Shown here: one piece after another, positions 28,078 to 36,674 of the stretch
How positions within the stretch are numbered: position 1 is the first letter of the stretch
How the letters are laid out: the number at the start of each line of letters is the position of its first letter
NCBI GenBank assembly: GCA_020635275.1
Contig: JACKAA010000005.1
Span: 62,001-126,000, forward strand
DNA: 64,000 nt
Source of the DNA: Ignavibacteriales bacterium
GTDB lineage: Bacteria > Bacteroidota > Ignavibacteria > Ignavibacteriales > Melioribacteraceae
Direction of reading: 5' to 3'
The notes under the pieces: generated by a model
Told to the model about the DNA's origin: nothing
The model's database searches: none
The model's input: the letters and a program-made list of their open reading frames with translations, nothing else
Made by a program: the position numbers and the translations under genes

Positions 28078-29076
28078 ATGGCAATCAAAGTCGGAATTAA
28101 TGGTTTTGGTAGAATAGGTAGACTTGTATTTAGAAGAGCAATGAAATTAGATGAAGTACAAGTTGTTGGAATTAATGACTTATTGGATGTTGAATATATT
28201 GCTTATATGTTAAAATATGATTCAACTCATGGTCAATATGATGGTGAAGTTAGTGTAGTTGATGGCAACTTAGTTGTTGATGGACAAACAATTAGAGTTA
28301 CTGCAGAAAAAAATCCAGCAGATCTTAAATGGGGTGAAATTGGTGCTGAATATGTTGTTGAATCAACAGGTATATTCTTAACAAAAGAAAAAGCTCAAGC
28401 CCACATTGATGCTGGTGCAAAAAGAGTTGTAATGTCAGCTCCTTCTAAAGATGATACACCAATGTTTGTTATGGGTGTTAACCACAAAACATATTCAGGT
28501 CAACAATTTGTATCTAATGCATCATGTACAACAAACTGTTTAGCACCTGTTGCTAAAGTTTTACATGACAAATTTGGAATTGAAAAAGGATTAATGACTA
28601 CGGTTCATGCTACAACTGCTACACAAAAAACAGTTGATGGTCCTTCAATGAAAGATTGGAGAGGCGGACGTGGCGCTGGTCAAAATATTATTCCTTCATC
28701 AACTGGTGCAGCAAAAGCTGTAGGTAAAGTTATTCCAGAATTAAACGGAAAATTAACAGGTATGTCATTACGAGTTCCTACGCCTAACGTTTCTGTTGTT
28801 GATTTAACAGTTACTTTAAAAACTCCAACAACTTATGATGCAATAAAAGCTGCAATGAAAGAAGCTGCAGATGGAGAATTAGCAGGTATTTTAGGTTATA
28901 CTGAAGATGCTGTTGTTTCAACTGATTTCTTAGGTGAAGAAAGAACATCTGTATTTGATGCTGAAGCCGGTATAATGTTGGATGATACATTTGTTAAAGT
29001 TGTTGCTTGGTATGATAATGAATGGGGTTATTCTTGCAAAGTTGTTGATTTAATTCTTCATATGGCAACAGTATAA
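28078..29076 (+). CDS. gapA: Glyceraldehyde-3-phosphate dehydrogenase
   Basis: This 332-residue enzyme oxidises glyceraldehyde-3-phosphate to 1,3-bisphosphoglycerate. The NAD-binding GINGFGRIGR starts the protein, the aspartate in VGINDLLD favours NAD, and the catalytic cysteine is Cys150 in SNASCTTNCLAP. The histidine in TTVHATT and the C-terminal AWYDNEWGYSCKV complete the signature. It is preceded by a strong promoter-like sequence and ribosome-binding site and followed by an intrinsic terminator at 29097-29122. The phosphoglycerate kinase gene lies directly beyond, so the two consecutive glycolytic steps are adjacent. Confidence 0.99.
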   Translation: MAIKVGINGFGRIGRLVFRRAMKLDEVQVVGINDLLDVEYIAYMLKYDSTHGQYDGEVSVVDGNLVVDGQTIRVTAEKNPADLKWGEIGAEYVVESTGIFLTKEKAQAHIDAGAKRVVMSAPSKDDTPMFVMGVNHKTYSGQQFVSNASCTTNCLAPVAKVLHDKFGIEKGLMTTVHATTATQKTVDGPSMKDWRGGRGAGQNIIPSSTGAAKAVGKVIPELNGKLTGMSLRVPTPNVSVVDLTVTLKTPTTYDAIKAAMKEAADGELAGILGYTEDAVVSTDFLGEERTSVFDAEAGIMLDDTFVKVVAWYDNEWGYSCKVVDLILHMATV

Positions 29077-29096
29077 TTGTAATTATAATTTTAATT

Positions 29097-29122
29097 AAGG
29101 CGGCATTTGCCGCCTTTTTTTT
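29097..29122 (+). terminator. Intrinsic terminator after gapA
   Basis: A perfect 8-bp stem AAGGCGGC/GCCGCCTT with a 4-base ATTT loop is followed by six T residues. It lies 20 bases after the gapA stop and 28 bases before the pgk ATG. Expression of pgk therefore depends on read-through or on a promoter overlapping the terminator. Confidence 0.85.
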
Positions 29123-29150
29123 GATATTAAATAAAATAAGGATATGGAGT

Positions 29151-30347
29151 ATGAACAAGCTTTCAATTGAAAATTTGGAACTAAACGGTAAAAAGGTTTT
29201 AGTTCGTGTCGATTTCAATGTTCCGCTTAATGAAAATTTAGAAATTACTGATGATATCAGAATTACTTCTGCTTTGCCTACGATCAAAAAAATAATTGCT
29301 GATAATGGTAAAGCCATTTTAATGAGTCACTTAGGAAGACCAAAAGGTGAAGTTAATCCTAAATTTAGTTTAAAACCTGCTGCAGTTAGATTAAGTGAAT
29401 TATTAGGCCAAGAAGTTAAATTTGCTGATGATTGTATTGGAGATTCCGTTAAATCATTAGTAGATGAGTTGAAAGATGGTGAAGTTTTACTATTAGAAAA
29501 TTTAAGATTTCATGCTGAAGAAACTAAAAATGATCCTGAATTTGCAAAACAATTGGCACAATTTGGTGATGTTTACGTTAACGATGCTTTCGGTTCTGCT
29601 CATCGGGCTCATGCTTCTACAGAAGGTGTAACAAAATATTTCGATACTTGTGCAGCCGGTTTTTTAATGAAAAAAGAATTAGATTATTTAGGCAACGCAA
29701 TTGCTAATCCTCAAAGACCGTTTACTGCTATTTTGGGCGGTGCAAAAATTTCTGGTAAAATTGATGTAATACAAGAATTAATGGGAAAAGTAGATAACCT
29801 AATTGTTGGCGGTGGAATGGGTTATACATTTTACAAAGCTCAAGGTTACGAAATTGGCACATCACTTTTAGAAGCTGATAAAGTTGAATTAGCTAAAGAA
29901 ATTTTAGAAAAAGCCAAAACTTCCGGGGTCAATTTCATGTTGCCAGAAGATGTTACAATTGCTTCAGAATTTGATAATTGTTCACTTTCAGATATTGTTC
30001 CGGTTACAGAAATTCCAGCAGATAAAATGGGATTAGACATTGGAACAAAAACAATAGAGAAGTTCAAAAAAGTTATAGTTGAAAGCAAAACTATAGTTTG
30101 GAATGGACCTATGGGTGTTTTTGAATTCGATAATTTTGCTCATGGTACAAATGCTATTGCAGAAGCTTTAGTTGAAGCAACAGAAAAAGGTGCAATTACT
30201 ATTATTGGCGGCGGTGATTCGGCTGCGGCTATTAAAAAAGCAGGCTTAGATGATAAAGTTTCACATGTTTCTACCGGCGGTGGAGCTTCATTGGAATTTT
30301 TAGAAGGAAAAATTTTGCCAGGTGTTGCAGCTTTAACAGATAAATAA
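29151..30347 (+). CDS. pgk: Phosphoglycerate kinase
   Basis: This 398-residue enzyme transfers the acyl phosphate of 1,3-bisphosphoglycerate to ADP. Conserved sequences: KKVLVRVDFNVPL, MSHLGRPKG, LLLENLRFH, NDAFGSAHRAHAS, ILGGAKISGKI, the hinge area NGPMGVFE and the nucleotide site GGGDSAAA. The frame extends 10 codons upstream to 29121, but GGAG at 29146 and homology fix the ATG at 29151. It follows gapA across a terminator and ends before a double hairpin region. Confidence 0.98.
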   Translation: MNKLSIENLELNGKKVLVRVDFNVPLNENLEITDDIRITSALPTIKKIIADNGKAILMSHLGRPKGEVNPKFSLKPAAVRLSELLGQEVKFADDCIGDSVKSLVDELKDGEVLLLENLRFHAEETKNDPEFAKQLAQFGDVYVNDAFGSAHRAHASTEGVTKYFDTCAAGFLMKKELDYLGNAIANPQRPFTAILGGAKISGKIDVIQELMGKVDNLIVGGGMGYTFYKAQGYEIGTSLLEADKVELAKEILEKAKTSGVNFMLPEDVTIASEFDNCSLSDIVPVTEIPADKMGLDIGTKTIEKFKKVIVESKTIVWNGPMGVFEFDNFAHGTNAIAEALVEATEKGAITIIGGGDSAAAIKKAGLDDKVSHVSTGGGASLEFLEGKILPGVAALTDK

Positions 30348-30359
30348 ATCTTTGTAATA

Positions 30360-30396
30360 GAAACCCGACTTTTTCAAAAAGTTGGGTTTCTATTTT
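30360..30396 (+). terminator. Intrinsic terminator after pgk
   Basis: GAAACCCGACTTTTT pairs with AAAAAGTTGGGTTTC (30360-30390, one G-T pair), followed by TATTTT. It lies 12 bases after the pgk stop. Confidence 0.75.
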
Positions 30397-30438
30397 CTAT
30401 AACTGAAACCTTTTTTAATATTTTTAGTCTAATATTCT

Positions 30439-30481
30439 AAACCTCCGGAAATTATGGTTTTTTTTCGGAGGTTTGTTTTTT
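30439..30481 (+). terminator. Second hairpin with T-run downstream of pgk
   Basis: AAACCTCCG (30439-30447) pairs with CGGAGGTTT (30466-30474) around an 18-base loop, followed by G and seven T residues. It acts as a back-up terminator between pgk and the rhomboid gene. The stem shares its ACCTCCG/CGGAGGT core with the hairpin at 5317-5345. Confidence 0.65.
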
Positions 30482-30511
30482 TGAAAATAATTTAATTAGC
30501 TAAAAATTTCT

Positions 30512-30519
30512 TATATTTG
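30512..30519 (+). promoter_or_regulatory. Candidate -7 element upstream of the rhomboid gene (TATATTTG)
   Basis: TATATTTG matches TAnnTTTG exactly and sits 47 bases before the ATG at 30567. No TTG is found 19-21 bases upstream, so only half of the promoter is recognisable. Confidence 0.3.
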
Positions 30520-30566
30520 TTTTCAATTGTATTATATAGATTTAGTAAAAATTTAAAGGATATTTA

Positions 30567-31469
30567 ATGTCATATGATAGAGGGTCATATAGACCAATGG
30601 GTTTTGGAGGATTTAGTTTTTTCCCTCCAGTAATAAAAAATTTGCTAATTATTAATGGCATTGTATTTTTTATAAAAATAATAGCAGAAAATATAGTAGT
30701 GGGTCAAACCTTACTTGAAACTTATATTACAGGGTATTTTGGTCTAATTCCTTTTGGTCATCCATATTTTTCTTTCATGCCTTGGCAATTGATAACGTAT
30801 CAATTTTTACATGCTAACTTTTCACACATTTTCTTCAATATGCTTATGCTGTGGATGTTTGGAATGGAAATTGAAAATATTATGGGATCAAGGAAATTTT
30901 TAGTTTTTTATCTTCTTGCCGGTATTGGTGGTGGATTACTTCAATTATTATTAGGCGGCGGCGGAGGACCAATTATAGGAGCTTCCGGAGCTGTATTTGG
31001 TGTAATGGTTGCTTTTGCAATGTTCTTCCCAAATAGAATGATTTATATTTATTTTCTTCTTCCCGTTAAAGCTAAATACTTAATTGTCTTTTTGATGGTG
31101 ATTGAATTTATGTCAGTAGGGGACGGAAGTTTTGTAGCTCATTTAGCTCATTTGGGCGGAGCAATTGTTGGATTCTCGTTTGTATATTTAGATAGACAGC
31201 AAAATTTCAATTTTGATAAAATGTTTGATATTTTCAAAAGTAATAAAACTTATAGTGATACAACATTTAAAAAGAGATCTGGATTTGGATTTGGACGGAA
31301 AGAAGTTGAAGATGCAGAGTTTTATGAAATTAAGTCTGATAAAAGTTCAGAAGATAAAGTTGATCAAGAAGTAATAGATGCAATACTTGATAAAATTAGC
31401 CGTAGTGGTTATCAAAATCTTACTGAAAAAGAAAAGAAAATTTTATTTGAAGCCAGCAAGAAAAATTAG
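30567..31469 (+). CDS. Rhomboid-family intramembrane serine protease
   Basis: This 300-residue protein has six or so transmembrane helices followed by a cytoplasmic tail of about 90 charged residues. The catalytic dyad is present: Ser140 in IGASGAVFG and a histidine in AHLAHLGGA (His195 fits the usual place). The L1 motif is represented by WQLITYQFLHANFSHIFFNML. Rhomboids cleave transmembrane proteins within the bilayer; the substrate here is unknown. Three glycines plus GGGGG precede the active serine, an unusual glycine run. The tail overlaps the start of a small lipoprotein gene by 23 bases. Confidence 0.93.
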   Translation: MSYDRGSYRPMGFGGFSFFPPVIKNLLIINGIVFFIKIIAENIVVGQTLLETYITGYFGLIPFGHPYFSFMPWQLITYQFLHANFSHIFFNMLMLWMFGMEIENIMGSRKFLVFYLLAGIGGGLLQLLLGGGGGPIIGASGAVFGVMVAFAMFFPNRMIYIYFLLPVKAKYLIVFLMVIEFMSVGDGSFVAHLAHLGGAIVGFSFVYLDRQQNFNFDKMFDIFKSNKTYSDTTFKKRSGFGFGRKEVEDAEFYEIKSDKSSEDKVDQEVIDAILDKISRSGYQNLTEKEKKILFEASKKN

Positions 31470-31776
31470 TTTAGTTTTTATATTACTATTTATTTTCAAT
31501 TTCTGTTCAGATAAATATGAAGTTGAAAAAAATAGACTTGCTCACACCTACGTTGATTTATTAGTAGTTGAAGATTTATATAAAGACACGGATTCTCTAT
31601 TAAATAAACGTGCTAAAGTTTTTGAAAAATATTCTTTGACCGAAGAACTGTATGATAGCGCCTATAAAAGAATGACTTTTAATATTGAGGAATGGGATAT
31701 TTTTTTTGAATTAGCAAACACTTATTTAGATTCCTTAAAAGCTATTGAGAAGGAGAATGAGCAGAAGAAGAGATAA
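31447..31776 (+). CDS. Small lipoprotein, DUF4296-like
   Basis: The frame is open from 31378, but the sensible start is the TTG at 31447. It gives a lipoprotein signal (basic MKPARK, hydrophobic core, lipobox ending FIFNFC with lipidated Cys20). The mature part is about 89 residues, helical and charged (AHTYVDLLVVEDLYK, then KYSLTEELYDSAYKRM). This layout resembles DUF4296, a small Bacteroidota lipoprotein family of unknown role. The gene is squeezed at both ends: 23 bases overlap the rhomboid gene, and 35 bases overlap recQ on the opposite strand. The start codon choice is uncertain. Confidence 0.65.
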   Translation: MKPARKISLVFILLFIFNFCSDKYEVEKNRLAHTYVDLLVVEDLYKDTDSLLNKRAKVFEKYSLTEELYDSAYKRMTFNIEEWDIFFELANTYLDSLKAIEKENEQKKR

Positions 31777-34324
31777 TAGCTTTAACAATTCTAATTTTAG
31801 CATAACTTATCTTTGATGGCAGTCTTTTCTTTATTTCCTTAATATCTTCAGATAATTCTGTTATTTCATTTTTAATTAAATCAAAATCCTCCTTTCCAAT
31901 TAAATAAGAATAGTTTTCATTTGGGTAATAACTTATTATTGATTCAATCTGCAGTGAAATAATTGATTCAGATAATTTTAGCAGATTTTCTATTTCAGTT
32001 AAAGAATATTTTTTCTTTATTAAATTATAAGTTTGCACAATATGTTTAGGCAAGTCATTTGTAATTTTTTTAATCTCACCTTTACTTTTATTCTCCTTTA
32101 TTATTTCAATAAACTCTAAACCAATTTTGTTATACATTCTTTGATTTACACCATTTATACTTAGAAATAAAGAAGGAGTAGTTGGTTTATCTTTTGCCAA
32201 TTGTCTTAAAATAATATCGGAACAAATAAACTCAGGATTTTGAGAAAACTTTTTTGCTGCGGTATTTCTTTCTTCTCTAAGTTTATTAAATAGTTCCAAA
32301 TTTTGTTCATAATCAGAATTACTTAATTTCTCCTTTTCATATTCAATCAATTCCTCAACGGGATCTTTAAATATTTTATCACCTATTTCTTTTATCAACT
32401 TTTTGGTTAATAATTCGCTAATTACATCATTAATTTGATCAGAATTAAAATGTAAGCAAGATCTATAAGTAGAAATTGTTTTAGCAATATGAGATTTTGA
32501 TTTACCTGATAAAATTGATAAAAGTCGCGACCTGGAAATTCCACCTTTAAATTCAGTAATTGTTCTCAAAACCATTTCTGAAATATAATCTGTCGAAGTC
32601 TCATCAATTATTCCAGAACCTTTGCAGTTATCGCATTTCCCGCATTTATAGTTATTAACATTTTCTCCAAAATAATTTAGTATAAATTTAAATCTACAAT
32701 CTTTTGTAAAACTATATTCAATAACGGAATCAAGCTTTTGATTTGCATGCGAAAATTTAGAGTCAATTTCTTTTGTGTTTAAATGTAAATTATTTGCAGA
32801 AACTCTTTCTTGAATCATTTCAACTGTTGGAAGATATTGGGGCTGTTCATATTCAATAATGCCAATTTGATCAAGTTTCTTGAGATGATTTTCTACTGTT
32901 GAGGAATTTTCTCCAATTAAATTTTGTAAATAATTTAAGTCAATTTTTATTTTATAATCAAATGAAGAACTTCCATAAACTTTTACCAACGTTATTAAAA
33001 AGTCTTTCAACTCTGCATTAATTAATTTTTTAATATAATTTTTTAATTGATCGTGATTTAATAAAAATTTGATATAGTTATTTGCTTGAGATGCTAAATT
33101 TAATTTTAAATATTTATTATTTTCTAAAATTTGAAGAGCAGAGTTAAACTGAGTTCTGTTTATAGACTTTGATTCAATTAATCTAAATAACTGTTCGTCC
33201 AGTTCAAGTTTTTTTTCAGATCTGCTATTTACAGCAATCCTATTGAAATCCATAACAGCATTATAACATTCTTTTATTTGCTCAATTGTTGGATGTGATA
33301 CTTTGATTAAAAATTCCTGAATAAATTTATCACTATCAGCATAAAATAAATAAGCTTCAGCTTCATCTCCATTTCGGCCGGCTCTTCCAAATTCTTGATA
33401 AAGATTTTCTAAAGATCCAGGAATATTATAATGAATTACCATTCCAATATCTGCTTTGTCAATTCCCATTCCAAACGCATTTGTTGCAACAATTACCTTT
33501 ATATTATTTTTTATAAAATCATCTTGAATTACCGTTCTTAGTCCGGTAGTTAAACCTGCGTGGTAAAACTCTGCATTAATTTTTTTTTGCTTAAGATATT
33601 CTGTTACTTCCTCACAGTTTTTTCTGGTTGCAGCATAAATTATTGTTGGAGTATTAAATTTTTTTAATAGCTCAAATATTTTTTCTTTTTTTTGTTTTGT
33701 CCTAATTACATTTAATGAAATATTATTCCTTTCAAATCCGTGGACAAAAGATATTGGATTTTGAAAACCTAATTGCTTTATTATATCATCTCTAACATCC
33801 GGTGTAGCAGTAGCAGTAAAAGCAGAAATATTTTGAATGTTTAAATTTTCTGCAAATTGTTTAATATTCCGGTAACTTGGTCTAAAATTATGCCCCCATT
33901 CACTTATACAATGAGCTTCATCCACAAATAAATATTCTGGATTTGTTTGCTTAAGCTTTTCAATAAAAAAAGAATTGTTCAATTTTTCGGGAGCTATAAA
34001 AAGCATTTTAATTTTCTTTTCATACAAATCATTTAGAACTTTTTCGGTATCTCGGTAGTCTAAAGAACTGTTTATGAATGCAGCGGTTTGGTTTTTACTA
34101 TTTAAAGAATTTACCTGATCCTGCATTAAAGAGATTAATGGTGAAATTATTATTGAGTACGATTCAGATAATAATGAAGGCAGTTGGTAACATAAAGATT
34201 TACCGGCACCTGTAGGCATAATTCCAAGTACATTTTTTTTATCAAGAATTGCTTGGATTATTTCTTCTTGTCCTTCTCGAAATTCAGAAAAACCATAATA
34301 TTTCTTTAAAGCTTTAATTAACAT
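31742..34324 (-). CDS. recQ: RecQ-family DNA helicase, long form
   Basis: This 860-residue SF2 helicase has the full RecQ core: FREGQEEII, Walker A PTGAGKS, DEAHCISEWGHNFRPSY, TATATPDV, ATNAFGMGIDKADI and the QEFGRAGRNG motif VI. The four zinc cysteines (543, 561, 564, 567; CGKCDNC) lie about 160 residues later than in E. coli RecQ (380-403). The extra block, about residues 370-530, reads like winged-helix DNA-binding segments. After the zinc site come RQC-like, HRDC-like (SLFLSINGVNQRMYNKIG) and C-terminal helix-turn-helix segments. It unwinds DNA from 3' to 5' in recombination and fork repair. It overlaps the lipoprotein gene tail to tail by 35 bases. Confidence 0.93.
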   Translation of the reverse strand: MLIKALKKYYGFSEFREGQEEIIQAILDKKNVLGIMPTGAGKSLCYQLPSLLSESYSIIISPLISLMQDQVNSLNSKNQTAAFINSSLDYRDTEKVLNDLYEKKIKMLFIAPEKLNNSFFIEKLKQTNPEYLFVDEAHCISEWGHNFRPSYRNIKQFAENLNIQNISAFTATATPDVRDDIIKQLGFQNPISFVHGFERNNISLNVIRTKQKKEKIFELLKKFNTPTIIYAATRKNCEEVTEYLKQKKINAEFYHAGLTTGLRTVIQDDFIKNNIKVIVATNAFGMGIDKADIGMVIHYNIPGSLENLYQEFGRAGRNGDEAEAYLFYADSDKFIQEFLIKVSHPTIEQIKECYNAVMDFNRIAVNSRSEKKLELDEQLFRLIESKSINRTQFNSALQILENNKYLKLNLASQANNYIKFLLNHDQLKNYIKKLINAELKDFLITLVKVYGSSSFDYKIKIDLNYLQNLIGENSSTVENHLKKLDQIGIIEYEQPQYLPTVEMIQERVSANNLHLNTKEIDSKFSHANQKLDSVIEYSFTKDCRFKFILNYFGENVNNYKCGKCDNCKGSGIIDETSTDYISEMVLRTITEFKGGISRSRLLSILSGKSKSHIAKTISTYRSCLHFNSDQINDVISELLTKKLIKEIGDKIFKDPVEELIEYEKEKLSNSDYEQNLELFNKLREERNTAAKKFSQNPEFICSDIILRQLAKDKPTTPSLFLSINGVNQRMYNKIGLEFIEIIKENKSKGEIKKITNDLPKHIVQTYNLIKKKYSLTEIENLLKLSESIISLQIESIISYYPNENYSYLIGKEDFDLIKNEITELSEDIKEIKKRLPSKISYAKIRIVKAIISSSAHSPSQ

Positions 34325-34401
34325 TTTATAAATATATAATTTCTAATTAACTGAGATAAATTCTATCTTTATGTTCAACTTAAGATAAATTATATTGAAT
34401 A

Positions 34402-35343
34402 ATGAATTCTGTTGAAGTTACAAATCTAACCAAAATATTTAAAACCCAAGTATCAAATAATATTACTGCCCTTGATAATGTTTCATTATCAATAGGTGAA
34501 GGTATTATTTTTGGTTTACTTGGTCCAAACGGAGCTGGTAAATCGACTTTAATGAATTGCATAATTGGTTACTTAAATCCAGACAAGGGAAAAATATTAT
34601 TAAAAGGTGATGATACTAGTGAACTTAATCTAAAATATAGATTACACATTGGTTATGTGCCACAAGAAATTGCTTTGTATCAAGAATTAACTGCAATACA
34701 AAATCTTAAAATTTTTGGAAGTTTTTATGACCTGCCTGCAAAGGTCTTAAATGAAAGAATTTCTTCAGCTTTACATTTAGTAAAATTAGAAGATAGAAAA
34801 AGCGATTTGGTAAAGAATTTTTCTGGTGGGATGAAAAGAAGATTAAATATTGCGGTAAGTATTTTGCATAATCCTGAAATAATTTTATGTGATGAACCAA
34901 CTGTTGGAGTCGATCCGCAAAGCAGAAATGCAATATTTGATATGCTTAAAGAATTGAATAAACAAGGAAAAACAATTCTATATACAACTCATTATATGGA
35001 AGAAGCAGAACGTTTGTGTAATAAATTGGCAATAATAGATAATGGAAAAATTATAGCAGAAGGAACATTATCGGAATTAATTGCACTATTAGAAAAACGT
35101 GAGACTATTAAAATTAGAAAAGCACCGGCATCGGAAAAAATGATTGAATCGCTTAAAAAAATTGGTGAGGTAACAGAGACTGATTTTCATTATGAAATAA
35201 TCCCAAATAATTCTAATTCTAAAAATTCCGAATTATTTAATGAACTAGAAAAATTGCAGCTACCATCTCATTTATTGGAATTAAGCAGTGCTTCATTAGA
35301 AGATGTATTTTTAATGTTGACCGGTAGGAGTCTTAGAGATTGA
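34402..35343 (+). CDS. ABC-2 exporter ATP-binding protein (first pair)
   Basis: This 313-residue ATPase has Walker A GPNGAGKST, Q-loop VPQEIALYQ, signature FSGGMKRRLNIA and Walker B ILCDEPTVGVDP, followed by TTHYMEEAERLC. It is a drug- or polysaccharide-type ABC-2 ATPase (NatA/CcmA-like). It energises the permease encoded next, whose TTG start overlaps this gene's TGA (TTGA). Nothing shows the substrate. No clear ribosome-binding site precedes the ATG; the gene is divergent from recQ. Confidence 0.94.
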   Translation: MNSVEVTNLTKIFKTQVSNNITALDNVSLSIGEGIIFGLLGPNGAGKSTLMNCIIGYLNPDKGKILLKGDDTSELNLKYRLHIGYVPQEIALYQELTAIQNLKIFGSFYDLPAKVLNERISSALHLVKLEDRKSDLVKNFSGGMKRRLNIAVSILHNPEIILCDEPTVGVDPQSRNAIFDMLKELNKQGKTILYTTHYMEEAERLCNKLAIIDNGKIIAEGTLSELIALLEKRETIKIRKAPASEKMIESLKKIGEVTETDFHYEIIPNNSNSKNSELFNELEKLQLPSHLLELSSASLEDVFLMLTGRSLRD

Positions 35344-36671
35344 AAAACATATTTCAATTATTCAAAAAAGATTTAATCCGATTTTTAAAAGACAAAACAG
35401 CAGTTATGTTAACATTTTTAGTGCCTGCTGTTTTAATAGTAATATTTGGAAGCATATTTGGTGGAGGAAGCGGCAGTCGCGGAAAAATTCCTATAATTGT
35501 TGTAAATGAAAGCGGTGTTGATTTAGCCGCATTTTTGGAAACAGAAATTGATTCAAGCAATTCATTGAGAAGTGTAAAAAATTATACTGATGAAAATGGT
35601 AATGAAATTAAAATTGATCACGAAAAGGCAAAAGAATTAGTTATAAACGGTAATTATCCAGCGGCTTTAGTTTTTCCATTTGATTTTTTTGCAGATACCA
35701 GCAGTGCAATTAAATTTGTTTATTATTATGATCCAAGAAATGAAATTGAATCACAATTAATTCAGGGAACTATTCAAAAAACAATTTTCTCAAAAATACC
35801 AAGTCTGTTTCCACTTTTAATGCAAAGAGAAGCTAAAAATTTTCTTGGGGAAGCTTTATCAGACTCATTTAATTCTGATATTGCAAATATGATGAGTAAT
35901 TATTTTGGAGCTAATAAAGATAGTGTTATTGAATCAATTACAAATTTTGATATTGTTAAACTTACACAGCAATCCGATTCAAATTCAGTAAATAATAGAC
36001 AAGCTGACTTTATAAGTAATTTGATAAAATTTGATTCTGAGCAATTAGTCGGTGCCGAAAAAAAGAATCCGGGAGTTACAAGAATTGTTGGCGGCTGGGC
36101 AATTATGTTTTTACTTTTTACTTTATCCGGAACTGCTACTTCAATATTTGAAGAAAAACAAGATGGAACATTAAAAAGAATTTTCTGTATGCCGATCTCA
36201 AGAAGTCAATTTTTGTGGTCAAAATATATTTTTGCAATTTTGTTAGGCATAGTTCAGCTTTCTGTTTTATTTTTATTTGCCTACTATTTATACGATGTTG
36301 ATATATTTTCTAATTTTCTAAATCTTATGGTTGTAATTTTGGCTTCTGCCGGGGCGGCAGTTGCATTTGGAATGGTAATAACAGCATATGCTAAAAGTCT
36401 TGCACAAGCAAGCGGAATTTCTACACTCATAATTTTAATTATGTCGGCATTAGGCGGATCCTGGTTTCCGGTTACACTTTTTCCTGAATGGATGCAGTTT
36501 GCGGCAAAGTTTACTTTAACATATTGGTCAGTTGAAGCGTTTCTTCAGGTTTTATGGCGGGATGCCAGCTTCACAGATATTGTTTTTCCTTATTTAGTTA
36601 TTTTAATTGGAATTGCAATCTTAATTAATTATTTAGCACTTTACCTTTTTAAAAAACGACAGGTCGTTTAA
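35340..36671 (+). CDS. ABC-2 exporter permease (first pair)
   Basis: This 443-residue permease starts at a TTG (35340) supported by TAGGAG at 35325-35330 and by the 4-base overlap with its ATPase. One transmembrane helix near residues 15-38 is followed by a large outer loop of about 200 residues, then five helices from about 245. This is the ABC2_membrane_3 layout of YhhJ/NatB-like exporters. The loop is rich in charged and Asn residues and probably contacts the substrate or a periplasmic partner. No HlyD-type adaptor gene is next to it. The second ATPase gene begins 3 bases after the stop. Confidence 0.9.
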   Translation: MKNIFQLFKKDLIRFLKDKTAVMLTFLVPAVLIVIFGSIFGGGSGSRGKIPIIVVNESGVDLAAFLETEIDSSNSLRSVKNYTDENGNEIKIDHEKAKELVINGNYPAALVFPFDFFADTSSAIKFVYYYDPRNEIESQLIQGTIQKTIFSKIPSLFPLLMQREAKNFLGEALSDSFNSDIANMMSNYFGANKDSVIESITNFDIVKLTQQSDSNSVNNRQADFISNLIKFDSEQLVGAEKKNPGVTRIVGGWAIMFLLFTLSGTATSIFEEKQDGTLKRIFCMPISRSQFLWSKYIFAILLGIVQLSVLFLFAYYLYDVDIFSNFLNLMVVILASAGAAVAFGMVITAYAKSLAQASGISTLIILIMSALGGSWFPVTLFPEWMQFAAKFTLTYWSVEAFLQVLWRDASFTDIVFPYLVILIGIAILINYLALYLFKKRQVV

Positions 36672-36674
36672 AAT

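Noticed and set aside
29121..29150. Upstream start for pgk
   Set aside because: It begins inside the gapA terminator T-run; the ATG at 29151 has GGAG and matches the usual Pgk length.
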